Below, piece after piece: positions 8,881 through 18,089 of a DNA stretch of 64,000 bases (within the stretch, counting starts at the first letter, position 1; each line of letters opens with the position of its first letter). Where the stretch lies: the NCBI GenBank assembly GCA_020720625.1, contig DYOH01000001.1, positions 44,654 through 108,653 of the forward strand. The letters run 5' to 3'. The DNA is from Acetofilamentum sp. (GTDB lineage: Bacteria > Bacteroidota > Bacteroidia > Bacteroidales > DYOH01). The position numbers and the translations under genes are program-made. The notes under the pieces are model-generated. The model was not told the origin of the DNA. It did not search any database and saw only the letters and a list, made by a program, of their open reading frames with translations.

Positions 8881-10407
8881 TTATTCCCATTCAATTGTAG
8901 CCGGAGGCTTTGAACTGATGTCGTAAACTACTCTGTTTACACCTTTTACCCTATTTATAATTTGGTTCGAAATCCGGGCTAAAAACTCGTATGGTAAATG
9001 CGACCAATCTGCAGTCATTCCATCAGTAGAGTCCACGGCCCTGAGTGCCACAACTTTTTCGTAGGTTCTTTCATCGCCCATTACGCCAACAGATTGTATG
9101 GGGAGCAGAATAGCCCCAGCCTGCCATACTTTGTCGTACAAATTTTCGTCTTTTAGTCCTTGAATGTATATTGCATCAACTTCTTGTAGTAGTTGCACTT
9201 TTTCTGGGGTAATATCACCCAGTATTCTTATGGCCAATCCGGGTCCCGGAAACGGATGTCTATTTATCAGATTTAGTGGTATTCCAAGTTTTGCCCCAAC
9301 GCGGCGCACTTCGTCTTTAAACAAAAGGCGTAAAGGTTCAACAATTTTTAGTTTCATATACTCAGGTAATCCTCCCACATTGTGGTGCGATTTTATGGTT
9401 GCCGATGGCCCTTTTACCGAAACAGATTCAATTACATCGGGGTAAATAGTACCCTGTGCGAGCCATTTGGCATTTTCAATTTTATGCGATTCGGTATCAA
9501 AAACATCTATGAATGTTTTGCCAATGGCTTTTCTTTTTTCTTCCGGATTGGTAATATTGGCAAGCGCATTGTAAAATAAATCCTTTGCATCAACTCCAAT
9601 CACATTTAGCCCCATGCCTTTGTATGATTCCAAAACTTCGGGATATTCATTTTTTCGGAGCAATCCGTTGTCAACAAAAATACAGGTAAGATTTTCACCA
9701 ATGGCTTTTTGCAGCAAAACTGCGGCCACCGAACTGTCTACACCGCCCGAAAGGCCAAGTATCACTTTTTCGTTTCCAATTTTGTTTTGAAGCTCGGCAA
9801 TTGTAGATTCTATGAAAGAAGCAGGTGTCCAGTCGGGTTTGCATTGGCAAATATTGAGCACATAGTTCTCTAGCATTTTTTTTCCTTCGTTTGTATGATA
9901 TACCTCAGGATGAAACTGAATGCCATAGGTAGATTCGCCTTTTATTTTGTAAGCACCAATTTTTACATCTTTTGTGCTTGCAATTATCTCATAGTTATCT
10001 GGTATTTTAGCTATTGTATCTCCATGCGACATCCAAACCTGTGTGTTTAACTGAACCGAGTGAAACAATTCGTTCGACTGATCTACAAATTCAAGGTTTG
10101 CCCTTCCGTATTCGCGATGCGCCGAAGGTAGCACTTCGCCACCAAAATGATGCGCCAAATGTTGTGCACCATAACAAATACCCAAAAGTGGTTTCACTTT
10201 TTTGATATTTGATAAATCGGGCATTGGGGCTTCTTTATCGCGCACCGAGAAAGGACTCCCCGATAATATTACGCCTTTTGTAAATTCATCAACCTGAAAA
10301 TGATTATAGGGTTGTATTTCACAGTAAACATTTAGTTCTCTGATTTTTCGAGCAATAAGTTGCGTATATTGCGAACCAAAGTCGAGAATTAGAATTTTAT
10401 CGTGCAT
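8881..10407 (-). CDS. guaA: GMP synthase (glutamine-hydrolysing)
   Basis: Converts XMP to GMP using ATP and glutamine, the last step of guanylate synthesis, in the cytosol. The 508-residue chain has the class I glutamine amidotransferase domain first, with the triad Cys78 (GICYGAQ), His166 and Glu168 (QFHPEVY), then the ATP pyrophosphatase domain with P-loop SGGVDSS (220-226), and the C-terminal dimerisation domain ending in the typical PPATIEWE. Length and motifs are normal for a two-domain bacterial GuaA. Its start is 1 nt after the end of the FAH-family gene, so it is the last gene of an exonuclease-FAH-guaA operon. Confidence 0.98.
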   Translation of the reverse strand: MHDKILILDFGSQYTQLIARKIRELNVYCEIQPYNHFQVDEFTKGVILSGSPFSVRDKEAPMPDLSNIKKVKPLLGICYGAQHLAHHFGGEVLPSAHREYGRANLEFVDQSNELFHSVQLNTQVWMSHGDTIAKIPDNYEIIASTKDVKIGAYKIKGESTYGIQFHPEVYHTNEGKKMLENYVLNICQCKPDWTPASFIESTIAELQNKIGNEKVILGLSGGVDSSVAAVLLQKAIGENLTCIFVDNGLLRKNEYPEVLESYKGMGLNVIGVDAKDLFYNALANITNPEEKRKAIGKTFIDVFDTESHKIENAKWLAQGTIYPDVIESVSVKGPSATIKSHHNVGGLPEYMKLKIVEPLRLLFKDEVRRVGAKLGIPLNLINRHPFPGPGLAIRILGDITPEKVQLLQEVDAIYIQGLKDENLYDKVWQAGAILLPIQSVGVMGDERTYEKVVALRAVDSTDGMTADWSHLPYEFLARISNQIINRVKGVNRVVYDISSKPPATIEWE

Positions 10408-10408
10408 T

Positions 10409-11020
10409 TTATTTTATATCAATTTTTAAACATTCCATTCCTTCTATCTTAGCAAGCAGGCCATCTCCAATGGCAATGGGACCAACACCGGCAGGTGTTC
10501 CTGTAAAGATTAAATCACCAATTTTTAGAGTGTAAAATTTTGATAAATAGCTGATTAAATAGTCAATATCAAAAATCATATCGCCTGTGTTTCCTTTCTG
10601 AACATTTTTGCCATTAATATCAAGACTAAAATGAATATTTTTTATATCAGGAAATTTATTTTTTGGAAAAAAATCGCCGATAGGTGCCGAATAATCAAAA
10701 GCTTTGGCTATTTCCCAAGGCAAACCTTTCTTTTTTGCTTCGTTTTGCAAATCTCTGGCGGTAAAATCTATACCAATACCTATTTCGTTGTAATATCTGT
10801 GGGCAAACTGCGGTTCAATATTTTTTCCAATCCGATTAATTTTTATTACAATCTCGGTTTCGTAATGTATATCTTTCGAAAAATCGGGGTAAAAGAAAGT
10901 TGCACCATTTCTCAAAATTGCATTTTCGGCTTTAGCAAAAAACACGGGAGCTTCCGGAACGGGATTATTTAATTCTTTGGCATGATCTATATAATTTCGG
11001 CCAATACATAAAATTTTCAT
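10409..11020 (-). CDS. fumarylacetoacetate hydrolase family protein
   Basis: 203 residues covering a single FAH fold, the size of the YcgM/FAHD1 acylpyruvase group. Visible family marks are the opening [16 protein letters not shown], the metal-binding acidic cluster YETEIVIKI, the segment FTARDLQ and the closing [17 protein letters not shown]1-type enzymes cleave acylpyruvates or decarboxylate oxaloacetate; the exact substrate cannot be read here. It lies between the exonuclease gene (7 nt) and guaA (1 nt), a housekeeping operon with no obvious shared pathway. Confidence 0.92.
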   Translation of the reverse strand: MKILCIGRNYIDHAKELNNPVPEAPVFFAKAENAILRNGATFFYPDFSKDIHYETEIVIKINRIGKNIEPQFAHRYYNEIGIGIDFTARDLQNEAKKKGLPWEIAKAFDYSAPIGDFFPKNKFPDIKNIHFSLDINGKNVQKGNTGDMIFDIDYLISYLSKFYTLKIGDLIFTGTPAGVGPIAIGDGLLAKIEGMECLKIDIK

Positions 11021-11027
11021 ATAATTA

Positions 11028-11804
11028 TTATTTTACATTTCCAAAACCTGATCTTAATTTAATGGCGGTAAGCACTTTTTTTGTGTAAAGTGGAAAATCG
11101 CTATTCATCATCCATGCATAATAGCCTGGTTCCTGATTAAATACGTCTGTAACTTTTTTACCCTTGTGTTTTCCAAAATTAAATAATTCTTCGTCGTCGT
11201 TGCCATAAATAATTCGTCCGGCAAAATCAACATATTTCGATTGTGTGGTAAAAGTGGCCAATTTATCTACTTTTGTGGGTAAATCCTCGTACATATCTAA
11301 TTGAGATTGAAGAATTTCCCAGGTAGCACGTATATCGGCTTCTGCTGAGTGCGCATTTTCAAGTGGTTTTTTGCAATAAAACTCATAAGCAGCTGCAAGT
11401 GTTCTCTGTTCTTTCTTAAAAAAGATTACCTGCACATCTATGAATTTGCTTTTTTTAATATCATAATCTGTTTCTGCTCTAAGTAACTCTTCTGCGAGTA
11501 GCGGTATATCAAACTTATTCGAATTGTATCCGCCAATATCTGATGCTTTAAAAATATCTACAATTTCGGTGGCAATTTCCTTAAATGTGGGTTTATTGGC
11601 CACATCTTTATCTGTAAAGCCGTGTATTTTGGAAGCTTGCGGGTTAATTGGCATTTCCGGATTTATTACCCATGTTTTGGTAAATTCTTTTCCATCGGGA
11701 AAAATTTTTAAAATCGAAATTTCAACTATTCTGTCTTTGGCAACATCTAATCCTGTGGTTTCTAAATCGAAGAAGACAATTGGTTTTGTAAGTTCAAGCT
11801 TCAT
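11028..11804 (-). CDS. DnaQ-like 3'-5' exonuclease with ExoX-like C-terminal domain
   Basis: 258 residues. The N-terminal 180 residues form a DEDDh exonuclease: Exo I FFDLETTGLD, Exo II around GYNSNKFDIPLL, and Exo III HSAEADIRA with the catalytic His. A C-terminal module (about 205-258, FNFGKHKGKKVTDV...YYAWMMNSDFP) resembles the small domain following ExoX-type exonucleases. The protein is probably a stand-alone repair or proofreading-type nuclease rather than a polymerase subunit. It is the first gene of the operon with the FAH hydrolase and guaA; a perfect TAnnTTTG box lies upstream on the minus strand. Confidence 0.9.
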   Translation of the reverse strand: MKLELTKPIVFFDLETTGLDVAKDRIVEISILKIFPDGKEFTKTWVINPEMPINPQASKIHGFTDKDVANKPTFKEIATEIVDIFKASDIGGYNSNKFDIPLLAEELLRAETDYDIKKSKFIDVQVIFFKKEQRTLAAAYEFYCKKPLENAHSAEADIRATWEILQSQLDMYEDLPTKVDKLATFTTQSKYVDFAGRIIYGNDDEELFNFGKHKGKKVTDVFNQEPGYYAWMMNSDFPLYTKKVLTAIKLRSGFGNVK

Positions 11805-11835
11805 TTATGTTTATTTTTTGATATTGATATGGATG

Positions 11836-11843
11836 CAAAGTTA
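11836..11843 (-). promoter_or_regulatory. -7 promoter element of the exonuclease-FAH-guaA operon
   Basis: Read on the minus strand the sequence is TAACTTTG, a perfect match to the Bacteroidota -7 consensus TAnnTTTG, placed about 32 nt before the exonuclease start at 11804. No clear TTTG is seen at the -33 position, so this is a partial match. Confidence 0.45.
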
Positions 11844-11885
11844 TCTTTTTTTTTAGAATTTTTTAGCTTGAGATGGATTTGGCAA

Positions 11886-11923
11886 AAAAAAAGAGAAACA
11901 AATTCTTGTTTCTCTTTTTGTAA
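11886..11923 (-). terminator. rho-independent terminator after the DUF2807 gene
   Basis: An inverted repeat AGAGAAACAA / TTGTTTCTCT with a 4-nt loop lies just after the DUF2807 gene (which ends at 11949). Read on the minus strand, the stem is followed by a run of T residues, the form of an intrinsic terminator. It separates this gene from the exonuclease operon; T-runs on both sides allow it to work in either direction. Confidence 0.8.
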
Positions 11924-11948
11924 ACTGTTTCCTTTTCTGATGTTTGTT

Positions 11949-12638
11949 CTATTCTCCGTTTTCTAAAACACCCAATAAGGATATATCAGAATGAATATTT
12001 GTAGGATTTCCGTAGTAGGTTACAATTCCAATGCCGCTAATATTGGCCGACAAACTCTCGTTAGCGTATACTTTTGCATTTCCGGCACCTGATAAATCGA
12101 TTTCAAACTTTTTGGTAATAAAGTCTTTCGCATCTAATGCACCAGCTCCTGAGATTGATACACTTGCTTTTTGTGCATTTCCGCTCAAATCTACTTTGCT
12201 GGCTCCGCTTAAATCCATTGTAAAATCCTGACAGTTTACATCCCACTCCATACTCGATGCTCCATTTACTTCTATGTTTATTGCTGATAGATTCCAGGTG
12301 TTTTCGCACTCCAAATCCACGGCTCCGTTTATTTCTATTTCTTCTAATACTGGACTTGAAATCCAGATTTCAATTTCGTTGTTGATGCTAATATGTTCAT
12401 TTTCTTTGAATTTGATAATAAGCTTATTCCCATTTTTGCTTACCTCTATAAATTCAAAATCTTCTTCATCTGCTTCAATTTTAAGAGCATAGTTGGCTCC
12501 CTGGGTGAGCTTTACCGAGTAAGCACCATTTATCTCAAGGTTTGTAAACGCTGAAACAGTGTAATTTTTCGTCTTTTGTGCAAATAATATTGGCGCTCCG
12601 GCAAACATTATTACTAATAGAATAAAATATTTTCTCAT
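11949..12638 (-). CDS. DUF2807 (head GIN domain) secreted protein
   Basis: 229 residues with a signal peptide (about 1-20, ending FAQ). The mature part is a run of short beta-strand repeats with Asn/Gly/Ala turns (EINGAVDLECEN, EVNGASSMEWDV, DLSGASKVDLSG, SGAGALDAKDF, DLSGAGNAKVY), the beta-helix-like putative auto-transporter adhesin or head GIN domain (DUF2807) that is common in Bacteroidota. Its function is not established. It has its own terminator and faces the NtrC-type regulator across a 116-nt divergent region containing two palindromes, so it could be a target of that regulator. Confidence 0.9.
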   Translation of the reverse strand: MRKYFILLVIMFAGAPILFAQKTKNYTVSAFTNLEINGAYSVKLTQGANYALKIEADEEDFEFIEVSKNGNKLIIKFKENEHISINNEIEIWISSPVLEEIEINGAVDLECENTWNLSAINIEVNGASSMEWDVNCQDFTMDLSGASKVDLSGNAQKASVSISGAGALDAKDFITKKFEIDLSGAGNAKVYANESLSANISGIGIVTYYGNPTNIHSDISLLGVLENGE

Positions 12639-12699
12639 GGCTTTGTAATTTTATCTTAATATATCATTTTTTGTGCCAATACATTTAAGTAATTGTTTT

Positions 12700-12719
12700 A
12701 TAATTATTTAAATAATTAT
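12700..12719. promoter_or_regulatory. 20-bp AT palindrome in divergent intergenic region
   Basis: A perfect 20-bp palindrome (ATAATTATTT and its complement) centred between the DUF2807 gene (minus) and the NtrC-type regulator gene (plus). It may be an operator or simply part of an AT-rich promoter; its perfect symmetry is visible but its role is not. Confidence 0.4.
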
Positions 12720-12745
12720 TTAAACGAGGTTTTTTGACCAAAAAA

Positions 12746-12761
12746 TGAACAAAAGTGTTCA
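12746..12761. promoter_or_regulatory. 16-bp operator-like inverted repeat TGAACA-N4-TGTTCA
   Basis: A perfect 6-bp inverted repeat with a 4-nt spacer, 66 nt before the chosen ATG (12827) of the NtrC-type regulator. The form is that of a dimeric regulator's binding site. Autoregulation, or control of the facing DUF2807 gene, is possible but not shown. An in-frame GTG at 12755 falls inside this repeat, a reason not to choose it as the start. Confidence 0.45.
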
Positions 12762-12826
12762 AAAGTGGACATAATAGGATGAAAAGTCAGAAAAGTTTAC
12801 TATTTTTAAAACAAAATTATTACACT

Positions 12827-14206
12827 ATGCCTAAGAAGAAAATTGGTAAAATTTTGGCTGTCGATGATAATACCGATATTTTGTTTGCATTAAAATTGTT
12901 GCTCAAAACAGAAGTCGAACTTATAGATACACTCGACGATCCTAATCGATTGGTTTCTAAACTTCAGGAAGATGAATATGACGTAATACTCCTGGATATG
13001 AATTTTACAAAGGATGCTTCGAGTGGACAAGAAGGCTTTTATTGGTTAAATAAAATATTAGAGTTTGATCCGGCGGCAATTGTAATTTTTATTACTGCAT
13101 ATTCTGATGTAAATAATGCAGTTAAGGCTATAAAAGATGGTGCATCCGATTTTATTATCAAACCGTGGCAAAACGAAAAACTTATTGCTACTATTATGTC
13201 GGGTATTAAACTTCGACGTTCGCGCATCGAAATAAATTCGCTAAAGCAAAAGCAGTCGAGTTTAAATACAATAATAAATCAGCCATTTGAAGATTTTTTG
13301 GGTGTATCTCCTTCAATGCAAAAAGTTTTTGAAACAATTAAAAAAGTAGCAAAAACAGATGCCTCAGTTCTAATTCTTGGAGAAAATGGTACAGGTAAGG
13401 AGCTTGTTGCTAGGGCATTGCATACAGAATCTATTCGTTACAACGAAATTTTTGTGAATGTGGATTTAGGTGCCATTACCGAAACTTTGTTCGAAAGCGA
13501 ACTATTCGGACATATTAAGGGCGCATTTACCGATGCCCGTAATGAGCGCATCGGACGTTTTGAATTGGCATCCGGCGGTACAATTTTTTTAGATGAGATC
13601 GCCAATATTAGTTTACCTGCTCAGGCTAAGTTACTTACAGTATTAGAGCGTAGAGAAATTGTTCGAGTTGGCTCAAACAAACCGGTTCCTATTGATATTA
13701 GGCTAATTAGTGCTACTAACGGAAATTTGCCTGAAATGATTTCTTCGCAGGCTTTTAGAGAAGATTTATTGTATAGATTAAACACTGTAGAAATTCATTT
13801 GCCTCCGCTTAGAGAGCGAATGGACGATATTGCATTGTTGGCAAACCATTATTTATCCAAATTTGCCAAAAAATATAATAAGCGCATAAGAGAACTTAGT
13901 GCTCCAACAATCAAACATTTGCAATCTTATAGCTGGCCAGGAAATGTGCGCGAATTGAGACACACCATTGAGAGGGCAGTTATTTTGGCTGAATCGTCGG
14001 TGTTGCAACCATCAGATTTTCAGTTAAACTATGAGAAAAAGGCGGTAGACGAACTTGAATTGGAAAACTACGATTTAGATCATGTGGAAAAAACCATCAT
14101 CGAAAAAGTGCTCAAAAAGCATGGCGGAAATATTTCCTTGGCAGCTAAAGAATTAGGTCTTACACGTACATCTCTTTACCGTAGACTAGAAAAGCATGGC
14201 CTTTAA
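12827..14206 (+). CDS. sigma-54-dependent response regulator, NtrC family
   Basis: 459 residues from the ATG at 12827 (MPKKKIGKILAVDDN); an in-frame GTG at 12755 would add a tail without homology and lie within an operator-like repeat. A receiver domain (1-125; acidic pair in VDDN, phospho-acceptor in VILLDMNF) is followed by a sigma-54 AAA+ domain (about 150-385: Walker A GENGTGKE, sigma-54 contact loop reading GAFTDA, Walker B GGTIFLDEIA, R-finger region) and a Fis-type helix-turn-helix (about 415-459, SLAAKELGLTRTSLYRRL). The loop has Asp where the textbook motif has Gly (GAFTGA). The cognate kinase is the next gene, overlapping by 11 nt, so the two are translationally coupled. Confidence 0.94.
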   Translation: MPKKKIGKILAVDDNTDILFALKLLLKTEVELIDTLDDPNRLVSKLQEDEYDVILLDMNFTKDASSGQEGFYWLNKILEFDPAAIVIFITAYSDVNNAVKAIKDGASDFIIKPWQNEKLIATIMSGIKLRRSRIEINSLKQKQSSLNTIINQPFEDFLGVSPSMQKVFETIKKVAKTDASVLILGENGTGKELVARALHTESIRYNEIFVNVDLGAITETLFESELFGHIKGAFTDARNERIGRFELASGGTIFLDEIANISLPAQAKLLTVLERREIVRVGSNKPVPIDIRLISATNGNLPEMISSQAFREDLLYRLNTVEIHLPPLRERMDDIALLANHYLSKFAKKYNKRIRELSAPTIKHLQSYSWPGNVRELRHTIERAVILAESSVLQPSDFQLNYEKKAVDELELENYDLDHVEKTIIEKVLKKHGGNISLAAKELGLTRTSLYRRLEKHGL

Positions 14207-15551
14207 AAATTATCAGTGGGAAACCATTCTGCTTAGTCTGTTTATTGGATTACTTGCCATTTTGGGAGCTTATGCTCTCATTGCAAAATGGTGGATTAGT
14301 ACCATCTTTTTTTACACTTTGGTGATTATTTTGATATTTAGATTAGTCAGCATTTCTCAAAAACTCGTAACCAAATTGGAGCATTTCTTTAATAGTCTCA
14401 AATTTGAAGACTATACAGTAAGTGTAAGCGAAGATTTTCAGACAAAGGAATTTATGCAATTGAACAAATCGCTCTCGCAAATTGCAGATAATTTTAGAGA
14501 AATGAATTTTCAAAAGGAACGAAACTTGTTCTATTTACAACATATTATCGAGCATATAGATATAGGTATACTCGCCTTTAATCTCGAAGGAAAAATTGTT
14601 TTAATTAATAAAGCATTAAAAACCAGTTTAGGAATAAAGTCTATCGACGATGTATTTGCTTTTCAGGTAATTAATGCCGATTTGTTTCAAGCAATCGAAA
14701 AAATTACTCCTTTCGAACGTTTGCTAATTCACTTTGTATATAACGAAAATACCTACAAATTGGCTCTTTATGCTACTAGTTTTAGCTTTGATAATGAGAT
14801 AGTTAAATTGGTATCGTTTAAAAATATTCGTTCTGAACTCGAAAGGCAGGAATTAGATTCCTGGCAGAAATTAATTAGTGTGCTTACACACGAAATAATG
14901 AATTCAATTGCACCCATATCATCTTTATCGCAAACACTCGATATGATGCTTTCTCAAGTTGACATTAGGACAGATAATGACGAAATTTCGATGGATAAAG
15001 AAATATATCTGGACACAAAAGAGGCTCTTAAAACGATACATAAACGCAGCGACGGATTAATTCATTTTGTTCAAACGTATAGAAATATTACCAAAATTCC
15101 GATGCCTGTTTATAAACTTTTCGCTATAGAAGAGCTTTTTCAAAATGTTACTGGCATATTTAAAACTCAAACTGAAAAACAAAGCATAAATATTGAGTCA
15201 TCTATTCAACCTCTTGATTTAGAGATATCAGCAGATATCAGTCTGATTGAACAGGTATTGATAAACTTACTTAAAAATGCCATTCAGGCAACTAGAAGTA
15301 TTGAAAATCCGCAGATTAAACTTAGTGCTTTAATAAATACAACTGGCAATATAGAGATACAAGTAGAAGACAACGGGCCCGGAATTTTGCCCGAAGTTCT
15401 GGATAAAATATTTATTCCATTTTTTACAACAAAAACAGATGGTTCTGGTATTGGTTTAAGTTTGTCGCGTCAGATTGTAAATTATCATGGTGGTTCGCTT
15501 ACCGTTTTTTCAGAGCCTAATGTAAAAACTATATTTAAAATAATCATTTAA
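14196..15551 (+). CDS. NtrY-like sensor histidine kinase
   Basis: 451 residues. Two close N-terminal membrane segments (about 10-30 and 34-53) have almost no periplasmic loop, so signals are likely sensed in the membrane or cytosol. A PAS-like region (about 105-215) precedes HisKA with His232 (VLTHEIMNSIAPI), and the HATPase domain has its N box (LLKNAIQAT), DNGPGI and GSGIGLSLSRQI. The H-box variant THEIMN with the NtrY-like layout is common in Bacteroidota kinases paired with NtrC-type regulators. The gene overlaps the regulator gene by 11 nt and is followed 12 nt later by ridA. Confidence 0.93.
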   Translation: MAFKNYQWETILLSLFIGLLAILGAYALIAKWWISTIFFYTLVIILIFRLVSISQKLVTKLEHFFNSLKFEDYTVSVSEDFQTKEFMQLNKSLSQIADNFREMNFQKERNLFYLQHIIEHIDIGILAFNLEGKIVLINKALKTSLGIKSIDDVFAFQVINADLFQAIEKITPFERLLIHFVYNENTYKLALYATSFSFDNEIVKLVSFKNIRSELERQELDSWQKLISVLTHEIMNSIAPISSLSQTLDMMLSQVDIRTDNDEISMDKEIYLDTKEALKTIHKRSDGLIHFVQTYRNITKIPMPVYKLFAIEELFQNVTGIFKTQTEKQSINIESSIQPLDLEISADISLIEQVLINLLKNAIQATRSIENPQIKLSALINTTGNIEIQVEDNGPGILPEVLDKIFIPFFTTKTDGSGIGLSLSRQIVNYHGGSLTVFSEPNVKTIFKIII

Positions 15552-15563
15552 TCAAATACTATT

Positions 15564-15941
15564 ATGAAGAATATTATTCACACAGAATTGGCTCCCAAAG
15601 CATTAGGGCCATATAGCCAAGGAGTAGAAATCAATGGAATGCTTTTTGTTTCCGGTCAAGTAGCAATAAACCCCGAAACAGGTAAACTAGTGGAAGGCGG
15701 CATACAAGAACAAACAAAGCAAGTACTCCAAAATATTGCAGCAATTCTTGATGCAGCAGGTTATCAATTTTCTGATGTTGTAAAATCAACTGTTTTATTA
15801 AACGATATGTCGGATTTTGCAGCCATGAACGAAATTTATGCGCAGTTTTATACCGAAAATCAGCCTGCCAGAGCGGCATACTCCGTAAAAGGGTTACCAA
15901 TTAATGCCTTGGTAGAAATTGAGACCATTGCAGTTAAATGA
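15564..15941 (+). CDS. RidA family enamine/imine deaminase
   Basis: 125 residues, the full length of a RidA/YjgF protein. It contains the family start (HTELAPKALGPYSQGVEING), the active-site arginine in QPARAAYSV and the closing PINALVEIETIA. RidA hydrolyses reactive 2-aminoacrylate and related enamines made by PLP enzymes such as serine/threonine dehydratase; a dehydratase-like gene is present elsewhere in the window at 38529-39485. It is 12 nt after the histidine kinase gene and probably read through from it. Confidence 0.93.
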   Translation: MKNIIHTELAPKALGPYSQGVEINGMLFVSGQVAINPETGKLVEGGIQEQTKQVLQNIAAILDAAGYQFSDVVKSTVLLNDMSDFAAMNEIYAQFYTENQPARAAYSVKGLPINALVEIETIAVK

Positions 15942-16200
15942 TAAAAAATCTATAAATCGGACAATTTGGCTTTTTAAAATCAACTTTTATTCTTAAATTT
16001 ACAGAATGAATAAAAATATATCATCGTAAGGTATTTTTTTGAATATCATCAAGAATAAAAAAATAGATAGCGTATACTTGTATTTTTTCTGATTCTTATT
16101 GAAATATTTTACTGATGAAATGAGCATGAATCGATTAAGTAATTGAAATTTGATTTTTTTTTGGCCAGTTTCATGCAACTTTAATATAAATTATGTACGG

Positions 16201-16740
16201 ATGAAAATAGAGTTTATTTTAGATGCCAAATTGTCTAACGACTTAAAAACAAAACTGTATAATCACCTGAAATCTAAAAAACTAAATGGTGTTGAAAGTA
16301 TTGATTGGGTTACTAGCCCTGCAAAACCTGGCGAAATGGGAAATGGAGCCGGTATACAGGCTATTGGCTCATTAATTAGTAATTCGCAAACCGGTATAGT
16401 TGAGCTTTTTAAAACCTTACAGACCTGGATAAACCTATATAAGCAAGAAATTACCATCAAGAGCGATAGTGGATTAACTTTCGCAATTACCACTAGGCAG
16501 TTAGATGATAGTACTTTAAAGGATTTGGTGGAGAAGTTTTTAGCCACAACTCAGGTTGTTGACAAAAAAAAGCCAAAATCCTTGCCAGCTAAAACTGAGA
16601 AGCCCAAGAAGGAACTTCCTCCTGAAAGCAATGCAAAAGAAGTAAAAGAAGAAAAAGACAAAAAATCTAATGTCGAAATAACTCCACTACCAAATACGGA
16701 AATAGTTGAAGATAAAAAGAATAAAACACGCAAAAACTAA
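16201..16740 (+). CDS. EACC1-like protein with basic C-terminal tail
   Basis: 179 residues from the ATG at 16201 (MKIEFILDAK); an upstream in-frame start at 16150 is less likely. Residues 1-115 look like effector-associated constant component 1 (EACC1): a short first strand, a Gly-rich GEMGNGAGIQAIGSL, a helix ELFKTLQTWINLY, then a strand pair (EITIKSDSGLTFAI) and a last helix. Proteins of this family occur in NTP-dependent conflict systems beside or fused to caspase-like peptidases and other effectors. Residues 116-179 are rich in Lys, Glu and Pro and look disordered. No effector or NTPase adjoins it: the next gene is convergent rarA (4-nt overlap). It was not possible to run a profile search, so the family call is from pattern only. 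Confidence 0.6.
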   Translation: MKIEFILDAKLSNDLKTKLYNHLKSKKLNGVESIDWVTSPAKPGEMGNGAGIQAIGSLISNSQTGIVELFKTLQTWINLYKQEITIKSDSGLTFAITTRQLDDSTLKDLVEKFLATTQVVDKKKPKSLPAKTEKPKKELPPESNAKEVKEEKDKKSNVEITPLPNTEIVEDKKNKTRKN

Positions 16741-18008
16741 ACATATTTTTTCCACCACATTTTTAAGCGCTCCAAAATTTTAGCTTCATGGGCATTTTTC
16801 CCCGGATTATAAAAGATTTTGTCTTTTAACTTATCTGGTAAATAGTTTTGCATTACAAAGTTACTATCATAGTTGTGCGGATAGAGATATTCCACCCCAT
16901 AATTCAAACTTTTCATCAGTGGGGTAGGCGCATTGCGCAATTGCAAGGGCACACTCAAATTCTCTGATGTTTTTATAAAATTTATTGCTTCGTCGATAGC
17001 TAGATAGGCCGAATTGCTTTTGGGCGATGTAGCTAAATAGATGCATATTTCGGATAGTATAATTCTGGCTTCCGGATATCCGATTACATGTACTGCATCG
17101 AATGCACTCTGAGCAAGCATTAAAGCGTTTGGGTTTGCTAGTCCGATATCTTCGGCCGCAAGTATTAGCAATCTTCGGGCTATAAATTTTAAGTCTTCTC
17201 CTGCTTCAAGCATTCTTGCCAACCAATATATTGCGGCATTTGGGTCGCTTCCCCTAATGGATTTAATAAAGGCAGAAATAATATCGTAATGCATTTCACC
17301 ATCTTTGTCGTAAGCAGCCATATTTTGCTGTAAACTGTTCTTTACTAATTCATTTGTAATTACTAATTTATTCCCATCCGAAAGATTTTTAAGTAAATCT
17401 AAAATATTCAATGCTTTACGGGCATCACCGCCGGAATAATTTAAAAGTGCATCGGTCTCCAGAAAATCAACTTCGAGCATTTTTAATTCACTGTCTTTGG
17501 CAATCGCCGATTTTAATAAATCCAAAATCTCGCTATTTGATAAATACTCAAGCACATAAACCTGGCATCGTGAGAGCAAGGGCTTTATTACTTCGAAAGA
17601 TGGATTCTCGGTTGTAGCCCCAATAAGTGTTACAATACCTTGTTCTACTGCTCCCAATAAACTATCTTGCTGTGATTTACTGAACCGGTGAATCTCATCA
17701 ATGAACAATATAGCACCTTTCTGAAAATATTGTTGCTTTTTTGCCAGTTCTATTGTTTCTCTTACATCTTTTACTCCACTGTTTATGGCGCTTAAAGTAT
17801 AAAAAGGCAAATCGGTAAGATTAGAAATAATTTTGGCCAGAGTGGTTTTTCCTGTTCCTGGAGGCCCCCAAAGTATCATGGAAGGCACTTTCCCATTTTC
17901 TACAGCTTTTCTTATGGGCCCATTTTCTCCAATTAAATGTTTTTGACCAAAGTAGTTGTTAAAGTCTTTGGGTCTCAGGCGTTCAGCTAGCGGAATATTT
18001 GTGCTCAT
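16737..18008 (-). CDS. rarA: replication-associated recombination protein A (AAA ATPase)
   Basis: 423 residues from the ATG at 18008 (MSTNIPLAERLRPKDF); the longer frame to 18098 would add a non-family tail and run into the divergent OmpA-like gene. The AAA module has Walker A GPPGTGKTT, Walker B ILFIDEIHR, sensor I GATTENPSF and an arginine finger in LLSRCQ. The C-terminal helical MgsA domain (RGSDPNAAIYWLARMLEAGED; SEDIG-like AAEDIGLANP) is complete. RarA/MgsA works at stalled replication forks, loading or displacing factors with SSB. It converges with the EACC1-like gene (4-nt overlap). Confidence 0.96.
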   Translation of the reverse strand: MSTNIPLAERLRPKDFNNYFGQKHLIGENGPIRKAVENGKVPSMILWGPPGTGKTTLAKIISNLTDLPFYTLSAINSGVKDVRETIELAKKQQYFQKGAILFIDEIHRFSKSQQDSLLGAVEQGIVTLIGATTENPSFEVIKPLLSRCQVYVLEYLSNSEILDLLKSAIAKDSELKMLEVDFLETDALLNYSGGDARKALNILDLLKNLSDGNKLVITNELVKNSLQQNMAAYDKDGEMHYDIISAFIKSIRGSDPNAAIYWLARMLEAGEDLKFIARRLLILAAEDIGLANPNALMLAQSAFDAVHVIGYPEARIILSEICIYLATSPKSNSAYLAIDEAINFIKTSENLSVPLQLRNAPTPLMKSLNYGVEYLYPHNYDSNFVMQNYLPDKLKDKIFYNPGKNAHEAKILERLKMWWKKYV

Positions 18009-18089
18009 GGCAGAAAAAAATTTATTATGGTATAACAATTGTACTTTCAAAAGTAAAAATTTTATAGCAATTTTATAGAAAATTCTAAG

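Noticed and set aside
12755-12826. GTG at 12755 as the start of the NtrC-type regulator
   Set aside because: It falls in the operator-like repeat and adds residues outside the receiver domain; the ATG at 12827 begins the receiver properly.
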